A stretch of DNA of 64,000 bases from the NCBI RefSeq assembly GCF_947496515.1, contig NZ_CANMDB010000004.1, forward strand, positions 62,001 through 126,000, written 5' to 3'. Source of the stretch: an uncultured Roseobacter sp. (lineage in GTDB: Bacteria > Pseudomonadota > Alphaproteobacteria > Rhodobacterales > Rhodobacteraceae). The position numbers were made by a program, and so were the translations under genes. Below are positions 10,981 to 19,943 of the stretch, in pieces; the stretch's first letter is position 1, and every line of letters starts with the position of its first letter. The notes beneath the pieces are model-generated. The model was not told where the DNA came from and did not search any database. It worked only from the letters and a program-made list of their open reading frames with translations.

Positions 10981-11787
10981 CTAGTCCTTGCTCATGTCGG
11001 GCGCATCCACCGCCTTCATCCCGACCACGTGATAGCCCGCATCCACATGCAGGTTCTCGCCCGTGGTCCCGGAACCAAGATCGGAGAGCAGGAAGAGCGC
11101 CGCCTTGCCCACGTCTTCGGTGGTCACGTTGCGGCGCAGGGGAGAGTTATATTCGTTCCACTTCATGATGTAGCGGAAATCGCCGATGCCGCTGGCGGCC
11201 AGCGTCTTGATCGGCCCGGCGGAGATCGCGTTGACGCGGATGCCGTCCTTGCCCAGATCTTCGGCCAGATACTGCACGGATGCCTCCAATGCGGCCTTGG
11301 CCACACCCATGACATTATAATGGGGCATGACCTTTTCGGCGCCGTAATAGGTCAGCGTCAGGCAGGAGCCGCCGTCTTTCATCATCTTCTCCGCCCGCTG
11401 CACCACCGCGGTGAAGGAGTAGACGGAGATGTCCATGGACATGGCGAAATTGGCGCGGCTGGTATCCACGTAGCGGCCGCGCAGTTCCGACTTGTCGGAG
11501 AACCCGATGGCGTGGACCACGAAATCGAGACTGTCCCAATGGCCCTTGAGCGCCTCGAACAGCGCATCGATGGACGCCTCATCGCCCACGTCGCAAGGCA
11601 GGACGATATCGCTGCCTAGCTGTGCTGCCAGCGGGTCCACCCGCTTTTTCAGCGCGTCGCCCTGGTAGGAAAACGCAAGCTCGGCACCCGCATCCGCGCA
11701 GGCCTTGGCGATCCCCCAGGCGATGGATTTATCGTTGGCCAGCCCCATGATCAGCCCGCGTTTACCGGCCAGAAGATCGTTGCCCAT
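10981..11787 (-). CDS. fabI: Enoyl-[acyl-carrier-protein] reductase (NADH)
   Basis: The last reductive step of the fatty-acid elongation cycle, reducing trans-2-enoyl-ACP with NADH. At 268 residues it is full length. The FabI signature is clear: an N-terminal RGLIMGLANDKSIAWGIA nucleotide loop, an SYQGD segment, and the catalytic Tyr/Lys pair in YNVMGVAKAALEASV (YxxxxxxK spacing), followed by the NAISAGPIKTLAASGI substrate loop. The ATG at 11787 is preferred because GAGGGA precedes it at good spacing; the ATG at 11808 adds only seven residues. It heads the minus-strand run down to 4166 and is divergent from pdxH, sharing the 129-base intergenic region. Confidence 0.97.
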   Translation of the reverse strand: MGNDLLAGKRGLIMGLANDKSIAWGIAKACADAGAELAFSYQGDALKKRVDPLAAQLGSDIVLPCDVGDEASIDALFEALKGHWDSLDFVVHAIGFSDKSELRGRYVDTSRANFAMSMDISVYSFTAVVQRAEKMMKDGGSCLTLTYYGAEKVMPHYNVMGVAKAALEASVQYLAEDLGKDGIRVNAISAGPIKTLAASGIGDFRYIMKWNEYNSPLRRNVTTEDVGKAALFLLSDLGSGTTGENLHVDAGYHVVGMKAVDAPDMSKD

Positions 11788-11916
11788 GAAAGTCCCTCGG
11801 TCCGTCATTTCGTTACGTATCGGTTCTCGTCCTTTAGGCGATTGCGCAGGGGCCATCAAGGTCGTGTCACCGCTCTTGACCTTTGAGGCGCGTGGGCTTC
11901 CTTTGCCCGTGGACAC

Positions 11917-12537
11917 ATGAACGGGGACATCATGGAAAAGAGAGACGGCAAATTCGCGGGCGACGATCCCTTTCGGATAGCGGAGCGCTGGCTGGCCGAA
12001 GCTGAGAAGACAGAGCCCAACGACCCCAACGCCATTGCCTTGAGCACGGTCGATGACACGGGCCTGCCCAATGTGCGGATGGTTTTGCTGAAAGGGGTCG
12101 AGGCGGATGCCTTTGTCTTTTACACCAACTACGAAAGCGCCAAGGCAGCAGAGCTCGACAGCGCGGGAAAAGCCGCCTTTGTGATGCACTGGAAGAGCCT
12201 GCGCCGTCAAATCCGGGTGCGCGGTCTGGTCACCCGGGAGGACGGCGAGACGGCAGATGCGTATTACGCGACCCGCTCCCTGAAAAGCCGCCTGGGCGCC
12301 TGGGCGTCGCGTCAGTCCCAACCGCTTTCCAGCCGCGGCGCACTCATGGCGGAGGTCGCCAAGGTGACCGCGACCAAGGGCACCAACCCGCCCCGCCCGC
12401 CTTTCTGGGGTGGTTTTCGCATCACGCCGCTGGAGATCGAGTTCTGGGCAGATGGCGAGTTCCGGCTGCACGACCGCTTTGTCTGGCGGCGCCAAGACCT
12501 ATCCGCCGACTGGTCGGTCACCCGCCTCAACCCCTGA
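11917..12537 (+). CDS. pdxH: Pyridoxamine 5'-phosphate oxidase
   Basis: An FMN enzyme that oxidises pyridoxamine or pyridoxine 5'-phosphate to pyridoxal 5'-phosphate, the final step of vitamin B6 synthesis. The 206 residues match the family length. Visible motifs are [36 protein letters not shown] (FMN binding), [24 protein letters not shown] and the C-terminal LHDRFVWRR and WSVTRLNP. A second in-frame ATG at 11932, preceded by GGGGA, could be the true start. The gene is divergent from fabI. Confidence 0.97.
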   Translation: MNGDIMEKRDGKFAGDDPFRIAERWLAEAEKTEPNDPNAIALSTVDDTGLPNVRMVLLKGVEADAFVFYTNYESAKAAELDSAGKAAFVMHWKSLRRQIRVRGLVTREDGETADAYYATRSLKSRLGAWASRQSQPLSSRGALMAEVAKVTATKGTNPPRPPFWGGFRITPLEIEFWADGEFRLHDRFVWRRQDLSADWSVTRLNP

Positions 12538-12754
12538 TGGAAATCATTCGCTGCCGCGGTTTTGCCGTGCGGCGGGTGGATTCAACCCCGGCGAGAAAGC
12601 GCGGCAAATACATCCTAAAAGCGCGCTTGTGCAAAATAAAATTGGGCTGTAGCGAGGAAGCCTGACCTAAGTTTTTATTGTTTGGCCTTGAAAGAAGAAA
12701 GTTAATTCGCGCAAGACTGTGTTAATAGATGTATCGTTGATTGAAAGTAGTCGA

Positions 12755-13291
12755 GTGAACAAGACCGACGACATAACCTCGCCCGTGGCCGGGCTTGTTA
12801 AATGGTTTGATCCGGTAAAGGGGTTCGGCTTCGTTGTCGCGGACGTCGGTGGTCCGGATATTCTTCTGCACGTGAATGTTCTGCGCAATTTTGGACAGAG
12901 TTCGGTCGCCGACGGCGCGCGCGTCGAACTGGAGGTTCAGCGCACGGATCGTGGCGTGCAGGCAACCCAGGTTCTCGCCCTCGTACCACCTGTGGCGGAT
13001 GAGCCGGTCGGCTTGTCGGACATTGCGGCCATGGACCCCGCGGTTGTTGCCGCGGCCCCGCTGGAGCCTGCCCGCGTCAAGTGGTTCGACAAAGGCAAGG
13101 GCTTTGGGTTTGCCAATGTCTTCGGCCGCCGGGAGGACATCTTTTTACATATGGATGTGCTGCGCCGCTCTGGACTGTCGGATCTCGGCCCGGGGGAGGC
13201 GCTGGCCCTGCGCGTGATCGAGGGAAAACGCGGACACATGGCGGCGGAGGTTTTTGCCTGGGAGGCAGCACTGGACACCGGCGGCACATGA
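12755..13291 (+). CDS. Cold-shock protein with two CSD domains
   Basis: A protein of about 178 residues with two cold-shock (OB-fold, nucleic-acid-binding) domains. The first begins GLVKWFDPVKGFGFVV and the second ARVKWFDKGKGFGFAN, each followed by an RNP2-like stretch (ILLHVNVL and IFLHMDVL). An Ala/Val/Pro-rich linker joins them. This tandem type is common in alphaproteobacteria. The start is uncertain: GTG at 12755 is chosen because a purine-rich GAAAG precedes it, while the GTG at 12719 would add 12 residues. The leader upstream is visibly A+T-rich, consistent with a cold-responsive 5' region but not proof of one. Its stop overlaps the start of the DUF192 gene. Confidence 0.9.
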   Translation: MNKTDDITSPVAGLVKWFDPVKGFGFVVADVGGPDILLHVNVLRNFGQSSVADGARVELEVQRTDRGVQATQVLALVPPVADEPVGLSDIAAMDPAVVAAAPLEPARVKWFDKGKGFGFANVFGRREDIFLHMDVLRRSGLSDLGPGEALALRVIEGKRGHMAAEVFAWEAALDTGGT

Positions 13292-13752
13292 GGGCTGCCG
13301 CTCTCGCTTTGCTCCTCAGTTTGACCGCCGGGGCGGTCGCGGCACAGCAATGCGATGAAGAGGCGGTGTATCTGCGGGGCGACTGGGGGCAGGCACGCTT
13401 TGCCGTCGAGATTGCCGACGATCCGGCAGAGCAGGCGCAAGGATTGATGCACCGCGAACATCTGGCGAGTTCCGCTGGCATGCTCTTTATCTACGACAAA
13501 CCGCAAACCCTGTCGTTCTGGATGCGCAACACGCTTATCCCGCTTGATATCATCTTCATTGATCCGACAGGCACGGTTCAGCACATCCACCATTCGGCGC
13601 AACCGCTCGATGAGACCCCTATTCCCGGCGGCAGCGGGCTGACCCATGTGTTGGAGATCAACGGTGGTCTGGCCACGGCCATGGGCATTACCGAGGGATC
13701 GCAGCTGCGCCACCCGAGCTTTGCGCCCGATGCAGCGCAGTGGCAGTGCTGA
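13288..13752 (+). CDS. DUF192 family secreted protein
   Basis: A protein of 154 residues with an N-terminal signal peptide (MRAAALALLLSLTAGAVAAQ, cleavage probably after AVAA), so it is periplasmic or secreted. The DUF192 pattern is clear: FAVEIADDPAEQAQGLMHRE, GMLFIYDKPQTLSFWMRNT, PLDIIFID and HVLEINGG. The molecular function of DUF192 is not established. The ATG overlaps the stop of the cold-shock gene (ATGA), indicating translational coupling. Confidence 0.92.
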   Translation: MRAAALALLLSLTAGAVAAQQCDEEAVYLRGDWGQARFAVEIADDPAEQAQGLMHREHLASSAGMLFIYDKPQTLSFWMRNTLIPLDIIFIDPTGTVQHIHHSAQPLDETPIPGGSGLTHVLEINGGLATAMGITEGSQLRHPSFAPDAAQWQC

Positions 13753-13935
13753 GGCTGCGGTGTATTGGCAGCGCGTCAACGGGTTGATCAGGGTTGGGTC
13801 GCGGTCGCGCAACAAGGCAAACCGCCGATGCCGGGTTGGCAGCCTTGATTGGAGCCGGACCGCCCCAGGCAGCCTCGACGGGAAATGCGTTTGGGGGCTT
13901 TTCAAAGTCTTTCACCTCGCCTAAAGAGAGCGCGT

Positions 13936-14012
13936 CGGAGCGTGGCGCAGCCTGGTAGCGCACCTGTTTTGGGTACAGGGGGTCGGAGGTTCGAATCCTC
14001 TCGCTCCGACCA
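13936..14012 (+). tRNA. tRNA-Pro (anticodon TGG)
   Basis: A 77-base cloverleaf with a perfect seven-pair acceptor stem (CGGAGCG with CGCTCCG), anticodon stem CCTGT/ACAGG, a seven-base loop placing TGG at 13970-13972, a T-loop reading GGTTCGAATCC and an encoded CCA end. It reads proline codons. It sits between the DUF192 gene and the HMG-CoA reductase operon. Confidence 0.97.
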
Positions 14013-14180
14013 CTTTCTCTCAGCAGAAAATCGAATCCTTGGCGCCTCGCGCTGTGGTGGTGAGAGGACGCAGAGCGCAGCACGATAGCGTGGGATGCGG
14101 CGATACCCTCGCGGCGTGCAAAGGGACAAATGCTGTCCGACACTGCTTAGCCCGAACAGTCATGACGTAGAACGCGGAGC

Positions 14181-15545
14181 GTGACTGACCACAAGCCGCC
14201 CCGAAAACGCCTTGACCGGCGGAGCCACAATGCGCATTCGGACATGAGCAACAGGCGCGCGATTGATCGGAGAAGGTTCGTGACCGTCCCCACCCATGTC
14301 CAGGCGATGCTCACGCGGATGCGTGCGAAGTTCACGCCCGAGAAACTGCGGGCTCAGATGAGGTCGCGAAATGCACCTTTTCGCACGCTGCGACCCGTCC
14401 GCACTGCCTCCGAAGCGAGCGCTTTGCGCTACTGGGCGCGCCTGATTGGCCCGGCCTCGACGCAGGACCGCGATGTGATTGCAGATCCGGCGAGCCTTGC
14501 GTCAGCGCAGGATTATTCCGGCAACATCGAAAACTACATCGGCACGGTCAAGGTGCCCGTCGGGGTGATCGGGCCGCTGCGCGTCAACGGTGTCAACGCC
14601 GCAGATGACTTCCACATACCTCTGGCCACGACCGAAGCCGCCCTTGTGGCATCCTACGGGCGCGGCGCCTATGCAGCCACCAAGGCAGGGGGCGTCAGCA
14701 CGGCGGTCCTCTACGAAGGTGTCATTCGCACGCCCGCTTTTGTCTTTGACGACATCCTGAACGCGGGGCTCTTTGTGGAGTGGGTCGCCAACACGATCGA
14801 CGCCCTGCGTGACGCGGCGGAAGGTACCACGAAGCATGGCAAGCTGATTGCCGTCGAGCCCGTCGTCGACACCGACGTTGTCTTTTTGATCTGCCGCTAC
14901 ACCACGGGCGATGCGTCGGGCCAGAACATGGTCACGATCGCGACCCATGCTTTGTGCGACAGGATCGCGGCGGAGTGTCCTGTCCCCATCAACCGCTGGT
15001 ATATCGAGGGCAATTTTTCGGGCGACAAGAAAGCCTCGGCGCTCGGGCTGATGACAGGGCGCGGGCGCAAGGTCACCGCGTCTGTCATGCTGCCTGCCGC
15101 GATCATCGAAAAGACCCTCGGGACCACGGCGCAGGCCATGCTGGATTACGGGCGCATTGCGGATCTGGGTGCAAAGCTCTCGGGCCAGATGGGCGCGCAG
15201 GCGCATTACGCCAACGCCCTGGCCGCACTCTATATCGCAACCGGCCAGGATGCGGCCTGTGTTGCGGAGAGTGCCTTGGGCTTTACCCGGATGGAGGCCC
15301 GCGGTGACGCGCTGTTCTGTTCCGTTACCATGCCCAACATCCTCGTGGGATCCGTCGGGGGCGGCACCGGTCTGGCAAGCCAGAGCGCGGGGCTCAACAT
15401 TCTGGGTCTGAAAGGGGCGGGCAAAGGGGCCGCACTTGCCGAGGTCACGGCTGCGGTGTGTCTGTGTGGCGAGATCTCGATCGTGGCCGCGATTGCCGCC
15501 GGGGATTTCACCCGCGCCCACGAGAGCCTGGCACGGTTGAGATGA
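14181..15545 (+). CDS. HMG-CoA reductase (class I-like, soluble)
   Basis: Predicted to reduce HMG-CoA to mevalonate with NAD(P)H. The catalytic domain is complete: the substrate motif ENYIGTVKVPVGVIGPL (from about residue 117), catalytic Glu152 in ATTEAALVAS, Lys283 in GNFSGDKKASAL, Asp357 in GQDAACVAES and His447 in RAHESLAR; SAGLNILGLKGAGKG follows the family pattern. There are no membrane segments, unlike eukaryotic enzymes, and the arrangement resembles class I more than class II. The start is uncertain: GTG 14181 has GGAG almost touching it, ATG 14244 lacks a clear site, and GTG 14280 follows AGAAGG. It heads a seven-gene operon, and its stop overlaps the next ATG. No other mevalonate-pathway gene is in the window, which is odd because most alphaproteobacteria use the MEP route. 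Confidence 0.9.
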   Translation: MTDHKPPRKRLDRRSHNAHSDMSNRRAIDRRRFVTVPTHVQAMLTRMRAKFTPEKLRAQMRSRNAPFRTLRPVRTASEASALRYWARLIGPASTQDRDVIADPASLASAQDYSGNIENYIGTVKVPVGVIGPLRVNGVNAADDFHIPLATTEAALVASYGRGAYAATKAGGVSTAVLYEGVIRTPAFVFDDILNAGLFVEWVANTIDALRDAAEGTTKHGKLIAVEPVVDTDVVFLICRYTTGDASGQNMVTIATHALCDRIAAECPVPINRWYIEGNFSGDKKASALGLMTGRGRKVTASVMLPAAIIEKTLGTTAQAMLDYGRIADLGAKLSGQMGAQAHYANALAALYIATGQDAACVAESALGFTRMEARGDALFCSVTMPNILVGSVGGGTGLASQSAGLNILGLKGAGKGAALAEVTAAVCLCGEISIVAAIAAGDFTRAHESLARLR

Positions 15546-16453
15546 CACTGCTGCAACGTCTGTGGATCTACCAGGCCGAACGGTTCCCGCTGGCCAAAAC
15601 CGTCCCCCTTCTGGCGTGTTTTTCCGCAGCATCCATCACCCTCTCCGCGGTGCTGGCAGACCGTCCGTTGCCCGGCATACCGGCCTATCTGATCGGCTTT
15701 TGCCTCGCCCTCATTCTGTTCTTTCAGATGCGTGTCGCGGATGAGGTAAAGGACGGCGCGGACGATGCCGCCTATCGCCCGGAACGCCCCATCCCCCGCG
15801 GGTTGGTCACGCTTCGACTGATCGTCTCGCTTGGGATCGCAACCATACCCCTGGCGATCCTGTTGGCTCTGCTGCATGGGGCGGGCCATGTCTGGCTGCT
15901 CTTGCTCACCTGGGCCTGGCTGACCGCGATGACGGTCGAATTCGGCGTCCCTGCGTGGCTCAAGGCGCGCCCGGTCATGTATTTGCTGTCTCATATGGCG
16001 ATCATGCCGCTGATCGATGTGCTGCTGACCGGCATAGAATGGCTGCCCCACGGGACGGCGGCACCGGCGCTCTGGTTGTTCATTGCGTTGTCCTTTTCGA
16101 ACGGGTGTGTCCTGGAGATTGGTCGCAAGCTCCGGTCGCCGGAGAATGAGCGGGCAGGCGTAGACACCTATTCAGGTCTCTGGGGAGCGGGGCAGGCCGC
16201 GCGGATCTGGCTGGTTTTCGTCGGCATATCGGCTCTGCTGCTGACCGGCGTTGGCGCTGCGACGGGGTTCGCTGCGGTCTTTGCGGCCATCAGCCTTATC
16301 GGCTTTGCGTTTTGTGCCCACCGGGCGCGCCGCTACGCCGCCGATCCGACCCCCAAAGCGGAAAAGCAGATGGACACTGTGGCAGGGCTTTGGGTCTTTG
16401 GCTGCTACGCGACGGCAGGTTTCCTGCCCCTCGCCCTGGGAGGACTGCCATGA
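15542..16453 (+). CDS. UbiA-family prenyltransferase
   Basis: An intramembrane prenyltransferase of 303 residues with about eight or nine hydrophobic helices. The first Asp-rich motif is ADEVKDGADD (Asp67, Asp71, Asp74/75), followed by the family-typical RPERPIPRG; a second polar loop (EIGRKLRSPENERAGVDTY) lies near residues 195-215, where UbiA enzymes bind diphosphate through Mg2+. It probably transfers a prenyl chain from a prenyl diphosphate to an acceptor, but the acceptor is unknown. It overlaps HMG-CoA reductase upstream and the dikinase-like gene downstream by four bases each. Its divergence from standard UbiA (4-hydroxybenzoate) suggests a specialised role. Confidence 0.88.
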   Translation: MTLLQRLWIYQAERFPLAKTVPLLACFSAASITLSAVLADRPLPGIPAYLIGFCLALILFFQMRVADEVKDGADDAAYRPERPIPRGLVTLRLIVSLGIATIPLAILLALLHGAGHVWLLLLTWAWLTAMTVEFGVPAWLKARPVMYLLSHMAIMPLIDVLLTGIEWLPHGTAAPALWLFIALSFSNGCVLEIGRKLRSPENERAGVDTYSGLWGAGQAARIWLVFVGISALLLTGVGAATGFAAVFAAISLIGFAFCAHRARRYAADPTPKAEKQMDTVAGLWVFGCYATAGFLPLALGGLP

Positions 16454-18843
16454 TCTGGGTCGACAACACGGATCCCGCCCAGGCCGGGGGCAAGGGCGCA
16501 TCCCTCGCCAGACTGGCCGAACACGGGTTCAACCCGCCCCCATCCTTCGTGATCAGCGCAGAGGCGTTCCACGAGGGCAAGCCGCGCCGTGGCCTGAAAA
16601 CAGCTGTCCGCACGGCGTTGAAATCCATTGGCCCCGGTCCCTACGCCGTGCGATCCTCCGGCCATGCGGAAGACGGCGCTGAGCATAGTCACGCAGGCCA
16701 GTTCGACACGTTCCTCAATGTGGATGCGGCGGGGGTCATCGATGCCGCTGCCAGGGTCTGGGTGTCGGGTTTTGGCAAAACCGTCACCACTTACCGCGCG
16801 GTGAAATCCGGCGGTGATGCGCGGGCCCCTGCCATCGTAGTGCAGCAAATGATCGACGCGCGTGTGTCCGGTGTCGCCTTCAGCGCGGACCCGGTCAGCG
16901 GGCGGCGCGACAGGGTGGTCATCTCGGCGGTCGAAGGGCTCGGCGATGCTCTGGTCAGTGGTGAAGTCGATGGTCAAAGCTGGATCGTGGCGGACACCGT
17001 CACGGCTCCGCAAAAGCCCGTTCTGTCCGATGCGGAGGTCCAGAGCATCGCCGATCTGGCGCGCAAGGCCGAGGCCGCATTCGGCAGCCCGCAGGACATC
17101 GAATGGGCAATCGACGCGGCAGGTCTGCACATCCTGCAGTTGCGCCCCATTACCACCGCGCTCAAACCGGCGGCCCGCCCCGACACGGCCCTGACGATCT
17201 TTGACAATTCCAACATCGTTGAAAGCTATCCCGGCCTGGTGTCGCCCTTGACCTATAGTTTCGCCGTGCATGTGTACGACCGCGTCTACCGCTCCTTTGT
17301 GGCCCTTCTGGGCGTCAGGCAGGGCACAATCGCGGATAACACGGCCGTTTTCGGCAACATGCTGGGCCGCGTGGATGGGCGGGTGTACTACAATCTGGTC
17401 AACTGGTACCGCGCGCTGGCGCTGCTGCCCGGTTTTGCCCTGAACCGTGCGTATATGGAAACCATGATGGGGGTCGACACGCCCTTGCCGGCGGAGGTGA
17501 CGAACAGCATCGGCCCACCGCCCGCCAAGGGATTTGCGAAAGCTGCCGAATACGCGAAACTCATCGGTGTCAGCGCGCGGCTGGTGGTCGAGGCCTTGCT
17601 GTTGCCGCGGACCCGCCGCCGCTTTTACGCGCGGTTGAATGCGGCACTGGAGAGCGATCTTGGGCTGGACACCGCCACCCTCACGCACCTTGCCAGCGAA
17701 TACCGCCGCATTGAGAGCACCTTGCTGGACCGGTGGGATGCGCCGCTGGTCAATGACTTTCTGTGCATGATCGCGTTTGGCGCATCGCGAAACCTGCTGA
17801 AGCGATGGTTGGGGGATGACGGGCTGACGCTGCACAACAATGTCATGATCGGGCAGGGCGATATCGTGTCAGCGGAACCTGCACGGCGCATTGCGCGCAT
17901 GGGCCGCATCGTGGCCGAGCACAGCATTGCGCCGGACCGCATCGAGACCCATCCGGCACTGTGGGACGAGCTTGCCGCGTATCTCGCGAAATTCGGCGAC
18001 CGCTGTACCGAAGAGCTGAAGCTGGAATCCATTCCGCTGACCGAGGACCCATCGCAGCTTGTCTCAGCAATCGCCGCCAGCGCGACACGCCCGCCCGCGG
18101 CACATGCGACCGGGCAGGAGCCGGACTGGACGACGATCTTTCGTGGCAAACCGATCAGGGCCCGGGTGGCAAAGGGCATCGTCACCTGGACCAAAGCGCG
18201 TGTGCGCGACCGGGAAAACCTGCGGTTTGAACGCACGCGGCTGTTCGGCAGGGCCCGTCAGGTCTTTCTGGCAATGGGCCGGGAGTTCGCGGCACGCGAT
18301 CTGATCGACCAGCCCCGCGACGTGTTTTACCTGACCGTCGCTGAGGTGATGGGCGCGATTGAAGGGTTCGGTCTGTCGCCGGACTTGCGGGGGCTGATTG
18401 CGTTGCGGCAGGCCGAGGATGCGGCCTCTTCCCGGCGGGAAGATCCGCCCGAACGCATCGAGGTTCGGGGGCCTGCGATCCTGCCAGCGGCGATCAGCCA
18501 CGCCCCGCCCGCGCAGAGCGAAACAGGTGATACGCGCACGGCGACAGGATGCTCGGCAGGGCTGGTCACCGCAAAGGCCAGGGTGATCCGCGATCCCCGG
18601 ACCGAAAGCCTTGCCCCGGGTGAGATCCTCGTGGCGCGGCACACCGACCCCGGCTGGATCGCGGTGTTTTCCAACGCAAGTGCCATCGTGGTCGAACGCG
18701 GATCGCTGCTGTCCCACTCTGCCATCGTCGCGCGGGAACTGGGCATTCCCTGCGTCGTTGGCCTGAAAGGCGCCACCCGCTGGGTCAAGGACGGTGAGCT
18801 GCTGCAGGTGGACGGGGCAACCGGGGTGGTGAAAAAGCCATGA
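16450..18843 (+). CDS. PEP synthase/rifampicin phosphotransferase-like dikinase
   Basis: A 797-residue protein with the three-part build of PEP-synthase-type phosphotransferases: an N-terminal ATP-grasp domain (GGKGASLARLAEHGF, YAVRSSGHAEDG, SGVAFSADP, IEWAID, LQLRPIT), a divergent central domain of about 400 residues, and a C-terminal swivelling phosphohistidine domain with GSLLSHSAIVARELGIPCVVG (His at about 756). It lacks the PEP/pyruvate-binding TIM barrel, so the layout matches rifampicin phosphotransferase rather than PEP synthase. Such enzymes pass the ATP beta-phosphate through the histidine to a substrate hydroxyl. The substrate is unknown; its place beside a prenyltransferase and a polyprenol-kinase-like gene suggests a lipid or prenyl alcohol. 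Four-base overlaps on both sides. Confidence 0.87.
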   Translation: MIWVDNTDPAQAGGKGASLARLAEHGFNPPPSFVISAEAFHEGKPRRGLKTAVRTALKSIGPGPYAVRSSGHAEDGAEHSHAGQFDTFLNVDAAGVIDAAARVWVSGFGKTVTTYRAVKSGGDARAPAIVVQQMIDARVSGVAFSADPVSGRRDRVVISAVEGLGDALVSGEVDGQSWIVADTVTAPQKPVLSDAEVQSIADLARKAEAAFGSPQDIEWAIDAAGLHILQLRPITTALKPAARPDTALTIFDNSNIVESYPGLVSPLTYSFAVHVYDRVYRSFVALLGVRQGTIADNTAVFGNMLGRVDGRVYYNLVNWYRALALLPGFALNRAYMETMMGVDTPLPAEVTNSIGPPPAKGFAKAAEYAKLIGVSARLVVEALLLPRTRRRFYARLNAALESDLGLDTATLTHLASEYRRIESTLLDRWDAPLVNDFLCMIAFGASRNLLKRWLGDDGLTLHNNVMIGQGDIVSAEPARRIARMGRIVAEHSIAPDRIETHPALWDELAAYLAKFGDRCTEELKLESIPLTEDPSQLVSAIAASATRPPAAHATGQEPDWTTIFRGKPIRARVAKGIVTWTKARVRDRENLRFERTRLFGRARQVFLAMGREFAARDLIDQPRDVFYLTVAEVMGAIEGFGLSPDLRGLIALRQAEDAASSRREDPPERIEVRGPAILPAAISHAPPAQSETGDTRTATGCSAGLVTAKARVIRDPRTESLAPGEILVARHTDPGWIAVFSNASAIVVERGSLLSHSAIVARELGIPCVVGLKGATRWVKDGELLQVDGATGVVKKP

Positions 18844-19943
18844 CACAGACATCCGAAATCGCCGGAAAGGCAAGCTTTGATCACATCCGTTATGCGCAAC
18901 TGTGGGAAGACGCGGATGTCTTATGCGCGGCACTGCCGCAGGCGCCGGGCAAGACGCTCGTGTCGATCTGTTCGGCGGGTGACAACGCCCTGGCGATGCT
19001 GACCCTTGACCCCGCGCGGGTTGTCGTCGTTGATCTCTCAGCGGCCCAGATCGCCTGTCTGCACCTGCGGATCGGGGCGTACCGAGCGCTGTCGCACCCC
19101 GAATTCCTCGAACTGATGGGATCACGGCCAAGCACGCAGCGCGGTACGTTGCTGGACCGCGCGACGGCGGCGCTCGACGCGCAAACGCGAGACTTCTGGC
19201 ACGCCCGCCGGGCAGAGGTGATCGCGCATGGGGCAGGGGGTGTTGGCAAGTTCGAGCGTTATTTCCGCATCTTCCGCACAAGATTGCTGCCGCTGGTGCA
19301 TTCCCGAAAAACCATCGACGCGATTTTTGTCCCGCGGTCCAAGGCGGACCGCGCGGATTTCCTGAGCACGCGGTTCAATACCTGGCGGTGGCGGCTGCTG
19401 CTCAACTTCTTTTTCTCACGGTTCGTGATGGGACAGATGGGCCGGGACAAGGCATTCTTTGATCACGTCGAAGGCTCCGTCGCCGGGCACGTGGCTCGCC
19501 GGATCGAACATGCGGCTGTTGACTGTGATCCCTCGCAAAACCCCTATCTGCACTGGATCCTGAAAGGCACCCACGGTGATATTGTTCCGATGCCATGGCG
19601 CGCCGAACACTACGCGACGATCCGCGACAGGCTTGACCGGCTGGATATTCGCCAAGGCGCGCTGGAGGCATTTATCCAAGACGGTGACAAGGCGGATGGC
19701 TTCAACCTGTCGGATACTTTCGAATACATGTCTGGGGACGTCTTTGCCCAGGTCTACGGGCAGATCCTCAGCGCGGCGCGCCCGCAGGCCCGTCTGGTCT
19801 ATTGGAACATGATGGCGCCCCGCCGTGTCCCGCCGCGGTTTGCGGACGAGGTGATCAGATTGACCGCCGAGGAAGACCGGCTGAAAGCCCTAGATAAGGC
19901 GTTTTTCTACTCTGACTTCGTTGTCGAGCAAGTCACCGGATGA
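18840..19943 (+). CDS. DUF3419 (BtaA-like) S-adenosylmethionine aminocarboxypropyltransferase
   Basis: A 367-residue DUF3419 protein. BtaA, the characterised member, moves the 3-amino-3-carboxypropyl group of S-adenosylmethionine onto diacylglycerol, making the precursor of betaine lipids. The nucleotide-binding region is visible: FDHIRYAQLWEDADV, SICSAGDNALAML (about residues 42-54) and VVVDLSAAQIACL. The C-terminal half contains DTFEYMSGDVFAQVY and LVYWNMMAPRR, as in the family. No BtaB-type N-methyltransferase gene accompanies it, so the product may stay unmethylated or the methylase may lie elsewhere. It overlaps both neighbours by four bases. The acceptor need not be diacylglycerol. Confidence 0.85.
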   Translation: MTQTSEIAGKASFDHIRYAQLWEDADVLCAALPQAPGKTLVSICSAGDNALAMLTLDPARVVVVDLSAAQIACLHLRIGAYRALSHPEFLELMGSRPSTQRGTLLDRATAALDAQTRDFWHARRAEVIAHGAGGVGKFERYFRIFRTRLLPLVHSRKTIDAIFVPRSKADRADFLSTRFNTWRWRLLLNFFFSRFVMGQMGRDKAFFDHVEGSVAGHVARRIEHAAVDCDPSQNPYLHWILKGTHGDIVPMPWRAEHYATIRDRLDRLDIRQGALEAFIQDGDKADGFNLSDTFEYMSGDVFAQVYGQILSAARPQARLVYWNMMAPRRVPPRFADEVIRLTAEEDRLKALDKAFFYSDFVVEQVTG

